DNA of 64,000 nucleotides. Source: Paenibacillus sp. 1_12. Its GTDB lineage: Bacteria > Bacillota > Bacilli > Paenibacillales > NBRC-103111. Positions 9,151 through 18,744 of the stretch are shown piece after piece. The stretch covers positions 238,506-302,505 of the forward strand of contig NZ_FOTE01000009.1 in NCBI RefSeq assembly GCF_900114475.1. Reading direction: 5' to 3'. How positions within the stretch are numbered: position 1 is the stretch's first letter; every line of letters begins with the position of its first letter. Made by a program: the position numbers and the translations under genes. A model generated the notes under the pieces. That model saw only the letters and a program-made list of their open reading frames with translations, had not been told where the DNA came from and searched no databases.

Positions 9151-9299
9151 GAGCACCTCCAGCTCTTTCCACTCTGAGATCTGCTTTCAAACGGTGACAT
9201 AATCGAAGCAACATGTAAAATATAAAGTAAATTGGAAAAAAAGACTAGACTGTTTCTTTTCCGTGTGTTATTCTATTATTATAGAGAGCGGTTACATTT

Positions 9300-9461
9300 C
9301 TATTTCTAGTTGAACTTTGAAAAAATCAACTCTAGTTAAAATTTACCTACGGGGCCTATGCGCGTCGTTTATTTTTGTTTATATGGATTCTAACTACAAA
9401 TTGAAGAGCAATGCTTTTCAATTCCTATCCACCTTTGGACACTCGTTCCAAAGGTTTTTTT
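9300..9461 (+). ncRNA. Candidate structured RNA ending in an intrinsic terminator
   Basis: Between two divergent genes there are three successive hairpins on the plus strand: AGTTGA/TCAACT (9308-9313 with 9326-9331), TTGAAGAGC/GCTTTTCAA (9401-9409 with 9413-9421), and a terminator at 9431-9461. The protein frame through the region has no recognisable content and runs through the terminator. It could be a small RNA or an attenuator for the AlkC-like gene 220 bp downstream. No known RNA family was recognised. Confidence 0.35.
9431..9461 (+). terminator. Intrinsic terminator with no plus-strand gene before it
   Basis: ACCTTTGGA (9431-9439) pairs with TCCAAAGGT (9447-9455) around a 7-base loop, and seven T follow. 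No coding gene precedes it on the plus strand, which supports a short transcript here. Confidence 0.75.
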
Positions 9462-9680
9462 GTACGTTTACCAATCATTCTTTCATTCTTATACTGCCTA
9501 CTTTCCACGCGCGAGTAATGGGATCCAGATGCGCTGCATCCTACAAAGGGGCTACTCTCTTCAAAACCGTATGATGAGGTTATTGCGTTCATTGTAACGG
9601 TAAATAATTATTTCTCTTGAGACACAGTGAATCACTTCGGTCGATCCGTTATAATGGTTAACAAGAGGAGGAGATAGATA

Positions 9681-10796
9681 GTGGGAGAACCTTTAAAGGC
9701 GATGTACAATGAACATTTTTTGCGCAGCTTTGGCGAAAAAGTACGTGCTGCTTACGGAGCTTTCCAAACGGAGAGTTTCATTGCAGCGTCAATGGATGAT
9801 ACGTGGGAGGGGCTGGAATTGAAGGCCCGGATGCGGCGGATTACCCAGACGTTAGGGGCGCATCTGCCGAACCGATATGAAGAAGCAATAGACATCCTGT
9901 TTGCCATCGACGAGACTTGTGTTGGCTTTCCTTACCTGTTCTTTCCTGATTTCGTGGAGACATTTGGCCAAGCGGATGAACATTGGGCGCTTTCCATGAA
10001 AGCTCTGGAACGCTTCACACCGAAGTCCTCAGCGGAATTTGCCGTAAGGCCGTTCCTGCTGAGCGAGCCGGAGCGAATGATGTCTCAAATGGAGATCTGG
10101 TCCACTCATCCGGATGAGCATGTCCGAAGGCTGGCGAGTGAGGGCTGCCGACCACGGCTGCCGTGGGGACAAGCACTCCCTATGTTTAAAAAGAACCCGG
10201 CTCCAGTGCTGCAGGTGTTGGAGCGGTTAAAGGAAGATGCTTCGCTTTATGTACGCAAAAGTGTTGCCAACAACCTGAATGACATCGCGAAGGATCACCC
10301 CTCGGTTGTGCTGGATACTGCTCGTCGCTGGAAAGGCATCCATCCACATACAGACTGGATTGTACGACACGGCTGCAGAACCATGATCCGCAAGGCTTAT
10401 CCTGAGGTGATGACGCTTTTTGGCTATGCGGAAGCGACAGAGTCTGCGGCTCTTACTAGCGGCGAGATATGGTCGGCCATGCCTTCTGTGCTGCCAATTG
10501 GCGGAATCTGCGAGCTGCGGTACGAGCTGCGCATTCGGGAAGGCGAACCGGCTCATGTCCGCATTGAATACGGAATCGAATTTATAAAATCCGGAGGACG
10601 TACATCACGCAAGTTGTTCCTGCTATCCGACAAAACTGTGCCTGGCGGCACCTCTCTAAACGGCACTCGAACTCATCGCTGGTCGGATCTCACCACCCGT
10701 CGTCATTATCCGGGCGAGCACCGAATAGCCTTGCTGGTAAATGGACACGAGGTTGCTTTTACGATGATCCAGCTTGAAGAGACGCCTACAGCTTGA
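9681..10796 (+). CDS. DNA alkylation repair protein, AlkC-like, with Ig-like C-terminal domain
   Basis: A 371-residue protein starting at GTG with GAGGAGG upstream. Residues ~1-245 are HEAT-like helical repeats (e.g. LKARMRRITQTLGAHLP, HPDEHVRRLASEGCRPRLPW, DASLYVRKSVANNLNDIAKD), as in the AlkC/AlkD glycosylases that excise alkylated bases without base flipping. Residues ~265-371 are beta-rich, resembling the Ig-like domain known in AlkC proteins. It is a single gene with no adaptive-response partners nearby. Assignment to AlkC rather than AlkD rests on the C-terminal domain. Confidence 0.82.
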   Translation: MGEPLKAMYNEHFLRSFGEKVRAAYGAFQTESFIAASMDDTWEGLELKARMRRITQTLGAHLPNRYEEAIDILFAIDETCVGFPYLFFPDFVETFGQADEHWALSMKALERFTPKSSAEFAVRPFLLSEPERMMSQMEIWSTHPDEHVRRLASEGCRPRLPWGQALPMFKKNPAPVLQVLERLKEDASLYVRKSVANNLNDIAKDHPSVVLDTARRWKGIHPHTDWIVRHGCRTMIRKAYPEVMTLFGYAEATESAALTSGEIWSAMPSVLPIGGICELRYELRIREGEPAHVRIEYGIEFIKSGGRTSRKLFLLSDKTVPGGTSLNGTRTHRWSDLTTRRHYPGEHRIALLVNGHEVAFTMIQLEETPTA

Positions 10797-10973
10797 CCTC
10801 AGAAGAAGCACAGAAATAATAGGGCTGTTGATTTCATGCACCTTTCATTCATAGGGAATCCAGCCTTTGGCACCTATTTGATTGGAAAGCATGAACAACA
10901 GCAGTATAATAAAACGATAATGTCCCATTGTGCTTAGGCTTTGATCAGATTAATACGTTAGAGGGGTTGCGTA

Positions 10974-11912
10974 GTGGACGAGAAAGACTGTAAGGTTTTA
11001 CTCATCATATTTGAGGAACAAAATTTGTCCAAGGCAGCGGAACGCCTTTACATTACCCAACCGGCCCTAACGTATAGAATCCGGCAGCTGGAAAAGCAGT
11101 ATCAATTGCAAATTGTTCAAAAGGTAGGCAAGAACATCAAGTTCACAACAGAAGGCAAGCATCTTGTCGACTATGCAAGGAAATCACTGCAAGAGGACCA
11201 GCGGTTTAAAGAATTCATTATTAACTTAAAGAGCGAGATTCAAGGGACGCTGCGGCTTGGAGTTTCCAGCCATTTTACGCAATATAGGCTTGCCCCTGTT
11301 CTTCAACAGTTTCTTGAGCTGTATCCCAAAACAGAAATATACCTGAACACGAGCACGAACCAGGAGATCTTTCAGGCTCTCGAAAATGGCGGCCTTCATG
11401 TCGGGATTGTTAGAGGGGAATTCAACTGGATTGATCAAAAATATTTGATGAGTGAGGACCCTTTTTATATCATTTCCAAAAATGAAATTGATCTGGAGCA
11501 GCTCCCATTACTGCCTCGGATTAGCTATCGAACGAATACGCCTCCACTTAATAAGTTCGGCTATAAACCCGACACGCTTCTTTTGGAAGCGATCGATGGG
11601 TGGTGGAAGGATCGGTATAACGCTCCTCCACATATTACAATGAACGTCAGCAACTATGAAACGTGCAAGCAGCTTGTCACGCATGGGCTCGGCTATTCTA
11701 TCGTTCCCCAGCTCTGCTTGCATCCGCAGGACACCTTTTACAAATATCTCATGACCTTCCGAAGCGGACAGCCCTTGGTCAGAAAAACATGGCTCATTTA
11801 CAAGGAGCCTTCTTTGGAAATCAATCTGGTCAATGAATTTATTAACCATATCAAATCCTTAAACCTTCAAGAATTAATAGGACGAAATCATGAAAAAGAG
11901 ACTCAAGGATGA
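10974..11912 (+). CDS. LysR-family transcriptional regulator
   Basis: A 312-residue protein with a GTG start and a GAGGGG upstream. The N-terminal helix-turn-helix includes LSKAAERLYITQPALTYRIRQLE, and the C-terminal substrate-binding domain begins near GTLRLGVSSHFTQYRL. It is convergent with the peptide-transport/M20 cluster and shares a bidirectional terminator with it. It may regulate that cluster, but its target is not shown by the sequence. Confidence 0.88.
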   Translation: MDEKDCKVLLIIFEEQNLSKAAERLYITQPALTYRIRQLEKQYQLQIVQKVGKNIKFTTEGKHLVDYARKSLQEDQRFKEFIINLKSEIQGTLRLGVSSHFTQYRLAPVLQQFLELYPKTEIYLNTSTNQEIFQALENGGLHVGIVRGEFNWIDQKYLMSEDPFYIISKNEIDLEQLPLLPRISYRTNTPPLNKFGYKPDTLLLEAIDGWWKDRYNAPPHITMNVSNYETCKQLVTHGLGYSIVPQLCLHPQDTFYKYLMTFRSGQPLVRKTWLIYKEPSLEINLVNEFINHIKSLNLQELIGRNHEKETQG

Positions 11913-11937
11913 TTAACATCTCTTCAGTCTCTTTTGG
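11893..11937. terminator. Bidirectional terminator between convergent genes
   Basis: AAAAGAGACT (11894-11903) pairs with AGTCTCTTTT (11926-11935). T-rich runs on both strands serve the LysR gene (plus) and the M20 amidohydrolase (minus). Confidence 0.8.
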
Positions 11938-11944
11938 GTTTATG

Positions 11945-13132
11945 TTATAAGCTGCTCATAAATGCACTTTTGGCTTTATCGAATTCTTCTTTCACTTCAA
12001 GAAGCAGATTAGGTACCGTAATTAAATCATAAGCGGAGCACGCAAGAGCTTTCGAAGCCAAGATTACAGCCTGATGCCCTTCTTCACTCGTTCCAGCTTC
12101 AACCCATTCGGTAGAATGACTGGCCGTACCGAAAGGAACAAAAGCGACCCGCAGACAGGCACCGGGAACAATATATGTCACATTGCCAAAATCAGTAGAG
12201 CCTGTACTCGATCTTGGAGGAGATATTTCCTTAATCCCTGCTTCTTCGGCGTTTTTCAATAAGACTTGATTCAGTCTGTCCACGTTGACTTTATTTTCAC
12301 ATCTTTTTACTTCTTTAATCGTTAATTTGCTTCCTGTGGCAAGAGCCGCCCCACGTGCCGCATTATACACCCGCTCCAATACCGTGTCCAAATAGGGACG
12401 GTCTGCTGCCCGCACATAAAACTGAGCTGTAGCCAAATCAGGAACAATATTCGCTGCAATGCCCCCGTTGGTAATCACTCCATGCATTTTAACGTCTGAG
12501 CGGACATGCTCACGTAAATATTCTATGGCGTTAAACGTCATAAGAACCCCGTCAAGTGCACTAATCCCTTTCTCCGGGGCTACGGCAGCATGCGCAGCTT
12601 TTCCTTCGAATATAAAATCGATCAAATTCATAGCGAGCGATTTGCCGTCTACTGTCGTGCGGTCGCCTCCATGCATCATTAAGGCTACGTCTATGTCATC
12701 AAAAACACCGGCTTTGATCATAGGTAATTTACCACTGGTTGTTTCTTCTGCAGGAGTCCCATAAACAACGATCGTTGCCGGCACATCTCCCAGATTTTGC
12801 GAAAGCGCAATGGCTGCCCCTACTATAGAAGAGGCTTGCAGGTTATGTCCGCATCCGTGCCCCAATCCTTCCAAAGCATCGTATTCGCACAGTAATCCAA
12901 TTATCGGACCGCCTGCTTGATTGGCATATGTGGCCTTAAAAGCTGTCGGCAAGCCGGCAAGCCCCTGCTCCACTTGAAAATGATGGGCAGCTAAGGTACG
13001 GGTCAATAATTCCACTGCTTGAAACTCATTATTGCCTAATTCCGGGTGATCGTGTATAAAATCGTTAATTCCGATTATGGTATCCCGAAGGCTATCCACC
13101 GAAGCATATATGTTCTGTTTGGACTTACTCAC
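11945..13132 (-). CDS. M20 family amidohydrolase (M20D-like)
   Basis: A 395-residue zinc amidohydrolase of the aminoacylase/AbgB type, starting at GTG with TGGAGG upstream. Metal-site segments include HDHPELGNNEFQAVELL, CEYDALEGLGHGCGHNLQ (HGCGH) and PAEETTSGK. The lid-domain IGNGIAANIV-type segment is present as GVITNGGIAANIVPDLA. It probably releases an acyl or aminoacyl group from an imported amide or peptide. It is the last gene of the Dpp-like transport cluster, 27 bp after the second ATPase, which links the substrate to the transporter. Confidence 0.88.
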   Translation of the reverse strand: MSKSKQNIYASVDSLRDTIIGINDFIHDHPELGNNEFQAVELLTRTLAAHHFQVEQGLAGLPTAFKATYANQAGGPIIGLLCEYDALEGLGHGCGHNLQASSIVGAAIALSQNLGDVPATIVVYGTPAEETTSGKLPMIKAGVFDDIDVALMMHGGDRTTVDGKSLAMNLIDFIFEGKAAHAAVAPEKGISALDGVLMTFNAIEYLREHVRSDVKMHGVITNGGIAANIVPDLATAQFYVRAADRPYLDTVLERVYNAARGAALATGSKLTIKEVKRCENKVNVDRLNQVLLKNAEEAGIKEISPPRSSTGSTDFGNVTYIVPGACLRVAFVPFGTASHSTEWVEAGTSEEGHQAVILASKALACSAYDLITVPNLLLEVKEEFDKAKSAFMSSL

Positions 13133-13159
13133 ACGCTCTACCTCCAGATGACATTCTCA

Positions 13160-14125
13160 TTAATTATACAAATGGCATGCGACAAATTGGCCGTTGACTT
13201 CCTTAAGCTCCGGCTTTTCTGTCCGGCAAATTGCCATACACTCGCTGCAACGGGGATGAAATGTACAGCCTGAGGGCGGATTGGCAGGACTTGGAACGTC
13301 CCCTTGCAGTACAATTCTTTCTTTCTTAATTAAAGGATTCGGGATCGGCACGGCAGACAACAAAGCTTTCGTATACGGATGTTTAGGCGCATTAAATAAC
13401 TCGTTTTTATCGGAAAGCTCCACAATTCTGCCTAAATACATCACGCCGATCCGATCACTGATATGCTTAACGACGCTCAAATCATGGGCAATGAATAAGT
13501 ACGTTAATTGAAACTGCTCCTGCAAATCCTGAAGCAAATTGATTACCTGGGATTGAATGGATACATCCAGCGCAGAGACAGGCTCATCCGCAACGATCAG
13601 CTTGGGATTCAAGGCCAAAGCCCGTGCAATCCCGATCCGCTGACGCTGCCCACCGCTGAATTCATGTGCATACCGTTTGGCATGATAGCTGCTTAAACCG
13701 ACGACATTCAACAATTCCTCGACGCGACGGTCCATCTCTTTTCCTGAAGCGATGTTATGAATCTGCAGCGGCTCTGCGATAATGTCGCCTACCGTCAAAC
13801 GCGGGTCCAGAGAGGCATAAGGATCCTGAAAAATAATTTGCAAATCTTTGCGAAGTTTTCTTAGCTCTTGCGGCTTCATGCCAACCAGATTTTGCCCTTC
13901 GTATAGGACTTCACCCTCGGTAGGCTCCAGTAATTGGAGTATCGTTCGCCCGGTAGTCGACTTGCCACAGCCGCTTTCCCCTACCAAACCCAGCGTTTCC
14001 CCTTTGTAGATGGTAAAGTTCAATCCATCCACAGCTTTAACGTGATTAACGGTTTTACTGAAAATCCCTTTTTTGATCGGGAAGTATTTTTTTAAATTAT
14101 GGACCTCAATTAGCGGTTTTTTCAT
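13160..14125 (-). CDS. Peptide ABC transporter ATP-binding protein (DppF/OppF type)
   Basis: About 321 residues from the start at 14125 ([15 protein letters not shown]), which has GGGGGAG upstream. An in-frame start at 14323 would add 66 atypical residues over the preceding gene. Walker A is GESGCGKST, the signature is [16 protein letters not shown], and Walker B is [13 protein letters not shown]. The C-terminal oligopeptide/dipeptide transporter motif is [10 protein letters not shown]. It overlaps the DppD-type gene by 20 bp and energises import with it. Confidence 0.92.
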   Translation of the reverse strand: MKKPLIEVHNLKKYFPIKKGIFSKTVNHVKAVDGLNFTIYKGETLGLVGESGCGKSTTGRTILQLLEPTEGEVLYEGQNLVGMKPQELRKLRKDLQIIFQDPYASLDPRLTVGDIIAEPLQIHNIASGKEMDRRVEELLNVVGLSSYHAKRYAHEFSGGQRQRIGIARALALNPKLIVADEPVSALDVSIQSQVINLLQDLQEQFQLTYLFIAHDLSVVKHISDRIGVMYLGRIVELSDKNELFNAPKHPYTKALLSAVPIPNPLIKKERIVLQGDVPSPANPPSGCTFHPRCSECMAICRTEKPELKEVNGQFVACHLYN

Positions 14126-15104
14126 CTCGGGTCTCCCCCTGACTGTATGAATGAAGCCAGCAGCGGCTATAATGTCCTGGTTCGACTTCCTCCAGCAGTG
14201 GTGCATTTGTGCGGCACATGTCCATGGCAAATTCACATCGAGGAGCAAACGAACAGCCTTTGCGTAAGCTGCCAGGAACCGGCACGTTGCCCTGAATGGA
14301 ATACAATCTTTTTTCATCGCCATCCAATGTAGGTATGGATTTCATTAATCCTTGCGTGTAAGGGTGCTTGGGGTTCGTAAAGATTGCGATAACATCCCCT
14401 TCTTCCACGACTTTACCGCTGTACATGACCACGACACGATCGCACATTTCGGCTACTACACCCAAATCATGCGTGATCATCATAATCGCCGTATTTTGCT
14501 CAGCTCTTAATTTTCTCATCAAATCCAAGATTTGCGCCTGAATCGTTACGTCCAGTGCAGTAGTCGGCTCATCGGCAATGAGCAGCTTGGGCTGGCACGA
14601 CATCGCTATCGCAATCATGACACGCTGCCTCATCCCACCAGAGAGCTGATGCGGATAGTCATCTACGATTTGCTCAGGCCTCGCCATACCTACCAATTTG
14701 AGCATCTCGATCGCATGTTCTCTTGCCTTTTGCTTACTATATTTCAAATGGATTTCCACAGATTCACCGATCTGCTGACCTATCGTGAACACCGGATTTA
14801 ATGAAGTCATCGGTTCCTGAAAGATCATAGCCATTTCATTGCCGCGAATGCCTCTCATTTCCGCTTCCGTAAGAGCCAATAGATCCTTACCATTGAATTC
14901 GATGGAGCCCCCGACCACTTTGCCCGGTGTAAGCCTCATTGTGGTTAATGAGGTTACACTTTTTCCACAGCCGGATTCACCAACGATTCCTACCGTTTCT
15001 CCCTCATAAATCGTGATGTCCACACCATCTACAGCCGGAACTACACCTTCATCGGAATAAAAGTACGTTTTGAGCTCTTTAATATCCAGCAGCTTTTTCT
15101 TCAA
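14106..15104 (-). CDS. Peptide ABC transporter ATP-binding protein (DppD/OppD type)
   Basis: About 332 residues. The start is probably TTG at 15104, because GGGAGGTC lies 5 bases before it; the upstream GTG at 15119 would fall on that ribosome binding site. Walker A is [10 protein letters not shown], the signature is [16 protein letters not shown], Walker B is [12 protein letters not shown], and the C-terminal motif is [16 protein letters not shown]. It is a conserved partner of the DppF-type ATPase. Confidence 0.92.
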   Translation of the reverse strand: MKKKLLDIKELKTYFYSDEGVVPAVDGVDITIYEGETVGIVGESGCGKSVTSLTTMRLTPGKVVGGSIEFNGKDLLALTEAEMRGIRGNEMAMIFQEPMTSLNPVFTIGQQIGESVEIHLKYSKQKAREHAIEMLKLVGMARPEQIVDDYPHQLSGGMRQRVMIAIAMSCQPKLLIADEPTTALDVTIQAQILDLMRKLRAEQNTAIMMITHDLGVVAEMCDRVVVMYSGKVVEEGDVIAIFTNPKHPYTQGLMKSIPTLDGDEKRLYSIQGNVPVPGSLRKGCSFAPRCEFAMDMCRTNAPLLEEVEPGHYSRCWLHSYSQGETRDEKTAN

Positions 15105-15157
15105 TGTTTGACCTCCCACATCACAGATTCATTTCATTACACCTTGAAGCGAGTCGA

Positions 15158-16060
15158 TTATAGCTTCATTTTAGGATCTAGAGCGTCGCGCAGACCGTCG
15201 CCCAGCATGTTAAATGCTAGCACCATAAACATGATAGCCAGCCCTGGTATCGTGCTGACGTGGGGTGCTGTCCGCAAATATTCGCGGCCTGTACTTAGCA
15301 TAGCTCCCCATTCCGGTGAAGGAGGTTGTGCGCCCATGCCCAGAAAGCTAAGCCCTGAGGCTGTCAAAATCGCCGTGGCGATGCGCAGTGTAGATAAAAC
15401 AATAATAGGTGCAATGCTGTTGGGAATGACGTGTTTAAATATAATGAGCGCATTCGTGGCACCCATCGCTTTGGCAGCTTCAATGTATTCTTTGTTTTTT
15501 ACAGAAATGACAGCGCTTCTTGAAATCCGTGAGAAGGTCGGCACAGAAAAAATACCGATCGCGATCATTACATTGACCATGCTTGGTCCCAAGACACTAA
15601 CGATGGCAAGCGCCAGCAGGAAGCTCGGGAAAGCCATGAAAATATCCATAATACGCATAACTATAGAATCAACGAACCCGCCAAAATAACCGGAGATCGT
15701 CCCGAGTGCTACGCCGAAAACTACAGAAATCAATACGCCGACAATACCGATCATTAGCGAAATTTGGGCACCGTAAATGACTCTCGATAAAATATCCCGT
15801 CCAAACTCGTCATTCCCAAACGGATGACTCCATGTCGGAGGCTCCAGCATCAAATCCATGTTTTGAACGAACGGATCATAAGGAGCAATAAAACGCGCAA
15901 AAAGAGCTACGATGACGAAGATCACAACCATCCACAGTCCGACCATGGCCCTTTTATTTTTTTTGAATCGGCTTACCATCATCTGTACAGGTGAGCGCGG
16001 CGTATAGGATTGCTCAAATGGATTGCTTTCAGCTTGTGATGCCGATGCTGACTGACTCAT
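15158..16060 (-). CDS. Peptide ABC transporter permease (DppC/OppC type)
   Basis: A 300-residue integral membrane protein. It has the OppC N-terminal domain (SRFKKNKRAMVGLWMVVIF), the FGNDEFGRDILSRVIYGA signature and an EAA-loop EAAKAMGATNALIIFKHVIP. Five to six membrane helices are visible. It lies 15 bp after the DppB-type gene and 53 bp before the ATPase. Confidence 0.92.
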   Translation of the reverse strand: MSQSASASQAESNPFEQSYTPRSPVQMMVSRFKKNKRAMVGLWMVVIFVIVALFARFIAPYDPFVQNMDLMLEPPTWSHPFGNDEFGRDILSRVIYGAQISLMIGIVGVLISVVFGVALGTISGYFGGFVDSIVMRIMDIFMAFPSFLLALAIVSVLGPSMVNVMIAIGIFSVPTFSRISRSAVISVKNKEYIEAAKAMGATNALIIFKHVIPNSIAPIIVLSTLRIATAILTASGLSFLGMGAQPPSPEWGAMLSTGREYLRTAPHVSTIPGLAIMFMVLAFNMLGDGLRDALDPKMKL

Positions 16061-16075
16061 GAAATGGCTCCTTTC

Positions 16076-16996
16076 TTAATCATATCTCACCCTCGGGTCT
16101 ACAAGACTGTAGCATAGATCAACAATCAGGTTGACAATGACAAATATCGTGGCGATAAACAGCACGGTGCCTTGAATCGCCGGATAATCGCGAAATTGAA
16201 TCGATTGAATCACATATCGTCCTAGCCCGTTCATGGAAAATACGGTTTCCGCGAGTACCGCTCCGCCCAATAAATGGCCAAATTCCAAGCCGATGATCGT
16301 AATAATCGGGATAAGCGCATTTTTCAAGGTATGCTTATAAATGACCAGGTTTTCCTTGACGCCCTTCGCGCGGGCCGTACGCACAAAGTCCTGATGAATG
16401 ACCTCCAGCACGGAAGATCGGGTAAGGCGAGCCAAAATAGCGGAAGAAGAAAGTCCGATGGCCAGCGCAGGAAGAATAAAATACTTAAAGCTGTCGCTGC
16501 CGCCTGAAGGCAGAATACGAAGATAATATGAGAAAATTAAGATCAGCATAAGACCCAGCCAGAACACAGGCATGGAAATCCCGAATAACGAAAACATCAT
16601 AGTCGCATTATCTCTCAAGCTGTTAGGCTTCGTAGCAGAGAAAATTCCGGCAAAAAGCCCTACAATAATCATAATGACAATAGCCATTAGGGTTAGCATA
16701 ATCGTCGTTGGAAAACGGGTTAAAATTTCCGTCATTACAGGCCTGTTGGAGCGCAGCGACGTACCCAGATCTCCTTTTGCCAGGTTGACCAGATACGTTC
16801 CGTATTGCGCATACAAAGGCTCATTTAATCCCAAGCGATCACGAACTAGCGCAACATCCTCTTCAGTGGCATCATTTCCCGCAACCAGTCGGGCAGGATC
16901 TCCCGGGACGGCGTGAATCAGGATAAATACAAGAATGGATACACCAATCAAGGTAGGAATCATCTGGAGCACACGCTTTATGATATAACTAAACAA
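16076..16996 (-). CDS. Peptide ABC transporter permease (DppB/OppB type)
   Basis: A 306-residue permease with the family N-terminus (IIKRVLQMIPTLIGVS), HAVPGDPARL, and the RTARAKGVKENLVIYKHTLK coupling loop. The C-terminus VDLCYSLVDPRVRYD is typical. It follows the binding-protein gene after a terminator-like hairpin, so it probably receives a reduced share of transcription. Confidence 0.92.
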   Translation of the reverse strand: MFSYIIKRVLQMIPTLIGVSILVFILIHAVPGDPARLVAGNDATEEDVALVRDRLGLNEPLYAQYGTYLVNLAKGDLGTSLRSNRPVMTEILTRFPTTIMLTLMAIVIMIIVGLFAGIFSATKPNSLRDNATMMFSLFGISMPVFWLGLMLILIFSYYLRILPSGGSDSFKYFILPALAIGLSSSAILARLTRSSVLEVIHQDFVRTARAKGVKENLVIYKHTLKNALIPIITIIGLEFGHLLGGAVLAETVFSMNGLGRYVIQSIQFRDYPAIQGTVLFIATIFVIVNLIVDLCYSLVDPRVRYD

Positions 16997-17010
16997 CTGG
17001 ATGCCTCCTT

Positions 17011-17038
17011 TACAAAAATAGGGGGATATGCTCCCCCT
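17011..17038 (-). terminator. Intercistronic hairpin after the binding-protein gene
   Basis: AGGGGGA and TCCCCCT (17032-17038 with 17020-17026, 5-base loop) are followed by ATTTTTG on the minus strand. It lies between the binding-protein and permease genes of one operon. Such partial terminators usually raise binding-protein expression relative to the permeases. Confidence 0.65.
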
Positions 17039-17054
17039 GATCCGCTAAACCTTA

Positions 17055-18593
17055 TTATTTTTTGACAACATCACGAAGGATGAGTCGCTCATTGTTCCAG
17101 TTATACACATTGTCAAGATTGCTTCTATATCCTGTGGTTTGTTTGTAATCCAGCAGGAAAATCCATGGAGCTTGATCTTTGATCAGCTTGAGCGCATCAT
17201 TATAAATCTTTTTACGTTCATCCGGATTGGCCGATTTCATCCCTTTGTCGATTAAAGCATCCACATCGGGATTTGCCAGTTTGGAATAGTTGCTTGCGCC
17301 TTTGGTTGCCAAGATCGGTCTTAGGCCCCAATCTGCATCGTTCGTAGAAGTACCCCAGCTGTTCAAGGCTAAGTTAAATTCTGCTTTTGGATCGCGTGTC
17401 GCTTCCTGGAAAGCACCGAATTCCCATTTACGGTATTCGACTTTCAGTCCTACAGCTTGAAGATTGCCTTGAATGTACTCAGCAATTTGACGGTCCATCA
17501 AGTAACGTCCGTCCGGTGTCCATAATTTAATCGTGGTTCCCGGTGCCACTCCCGCTTCGGCCAACAACTGTTTTGCTTTCTCCGGATCATAAGGATAAGC
17601 GCCAACAGAAGAATAACCCCACACCATGTCCCCAATTGCCGCATCGGCTACTTTTGCCTGGCCGGACATGATTTTCTTAACTATCGTTTCTTTATCCACC
17701 GCATAGTTCAACGCTTGACGAGCCTTCACGTTATCAAATGGTGCGCGTGTCGTATTAATCGACATATATAAGTTTCTGGAGCTTGGCTCCACATTGATTT
17801 TAATTTTATCGTTAGTTTTAAGACGTTCCACATCGGTAGTTACAACCGGTACGATGATATCCGCTTCACCGGTTTCCAGCATGATGGAACGCGCGGAATT
17901 TTCAGCTACAGTTTTAAACGTAATGGTTTTCATCTTGGGCTTGTCGCCCCAATAATCGGCGTTAGCCTCAAATACGACTTTGTTGCCCGGGACCCATTCC
18001 TTAAGTTTATAAGGACCGGAGCCAACTGGCGATTTGCCTACATCTTTACCTTTTTCTTTAACATTCTTAGGGCTATGAATTCCGCCGTTTGTATGGGCAA
18101 AGGTAATCAGTGCAGGTCCAAAAGGGAATTTCAAATCAAAGCTCACCTTGTATTCACTGTCTACGGTAACTTTATCGATAAACTCTGCGTACAACGAGTA
18201 GCGATTCAGCTTATTATCTTTGTTGATAACCCGGTCAAATGTGAACTTTACCGCTTCCGCATTGACAGGTGTGCCATCCTGAAATTTCGCTCCTTCACGA
18301 AGCGTAAACGTAATTTTCTTGCCATCTGGCGATACAATCCAATCTTTAGCCAGCTGCGGGACAATATTGTTCGTTTTATCCAAGGTAACCAGCTTATCGA
18401 ATAAAAGCTCGTTGGCATTATTGGATATACCGTCGCTTGTATCTTGAGGGTCCAAGGTAACCGGTTCAGAGCCTAGAGCAACAATCAGATCCTTTGGCAC
18501 GTTGGCACTATCTCCCGCGGACGGAGCGCCGCTGCTACAGGCAGATAGGAGAAGAACGAACGCTAAAACAAGTAGTAATGATGTCTTTTTCAA
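17055..18593 (-). CDS. Peptide ABC transporter substrate-binding lipoprotein (family 5)
   Basis: A 512-residue family 5 extracellular binding protein. It has a lipoprotein signal peptide with the cleavage region LLLSACSSG (Cys about residue 19). The family signature region is ITFTLREGAKFQDGTPVNAEAVKFTFDR, and the conserved ARQALNYAVDKETIVKKI follows. It is the third position in an operon that starts with an M20 dipeptidase. Family members bind peptides, glutathione, opines or nickel; the peptidase neighbours favour a small peptide or N-acyl amino acid. Confidence 0.9.
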   Translation of the reverse strand: MKKTSLLLVLAFVLLLSACSSGAPSAGDSANVPKDLIVALGSEPVTLDPQDTSDGISNNANELLFDKLVTLDKTNNIVPQLAKDWIVSPDGKKITFTLREGAKFQDGTPVNAEAVKFTFDRVINKDNKLNRYSLYAEFIDKVTVDSEYKVSFDLKFPFGPALITFAHTNGGIHSPKNVKEKGKDVGKSPVGSGPYKLKEWVPGNKVVFEANADYWGDKPKMKTITFKTVAENSARSIMLETGEADIIVPVVTTDVERLKTNDKIKINVEPSSRNLYMSINTTRAPFDNVKARQALNYAVDKETIVKKIMSGQAKVADAAIGDMVWGYSSVGAYPYDPEKAKQLLAEAGVAPGTTIKLWTPDGRYLMDRQIAEYIQGNLQAVGLKVEYRKWEFGAFQEATRDPKAEFNLALNSWGTSTNDADWGLRPILATKGASNYSKLANPDVDALIDKGMKSANPDERKKIYNDALKLIKDQAPWIFLLDYKQTTGYRSNLDNVYNWNNERLILRDVVKK

Positions 18594-18638
18594 AACAATT
18601 TCCCCCTTTTAAAATATAAATGACTCTTATATATGGTC

Positions 18639-18744
18639 TAAAAGTCCGGTGGATAATGAGCGGATCGACCAAATGATCTTGGAAAAGCGTCAGCGATCGG
18701 AAGGATATTCGGCCGTGCAGCGGGACTTATTCATCGGACTTTTA
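18639..18744. repeat. 106-bp inverted-repeat element (MITE-like)
   Basis: TAAAAGTCCGGTGGATAA (18639-18656) pairs with TTATTCATCGGACTTTTA (18727-18744) at 16 of 18 positions. The 70-bp interior is GC-rich. The right arm supplies the stop codon of the dipeptidase gene, and both ends carry TA. It may be a small mobile element or an intercistronic RNA hairpin. Confidence 0.6.

Noticed and set aside
9317..9574. 85-codon plus-strand frame in the gap before the AlkC-like gene
   Set aside because: It runs through the terminator at 9431-9461, shows no family features and no good ribosome binding site.
14126..14323. 66-residue N-terminal extension of the DppF-type ATPase
   Set aside because: It lies over the previous gene and lacks the family pattern; the start at 14125 has a good ribosome binding site.
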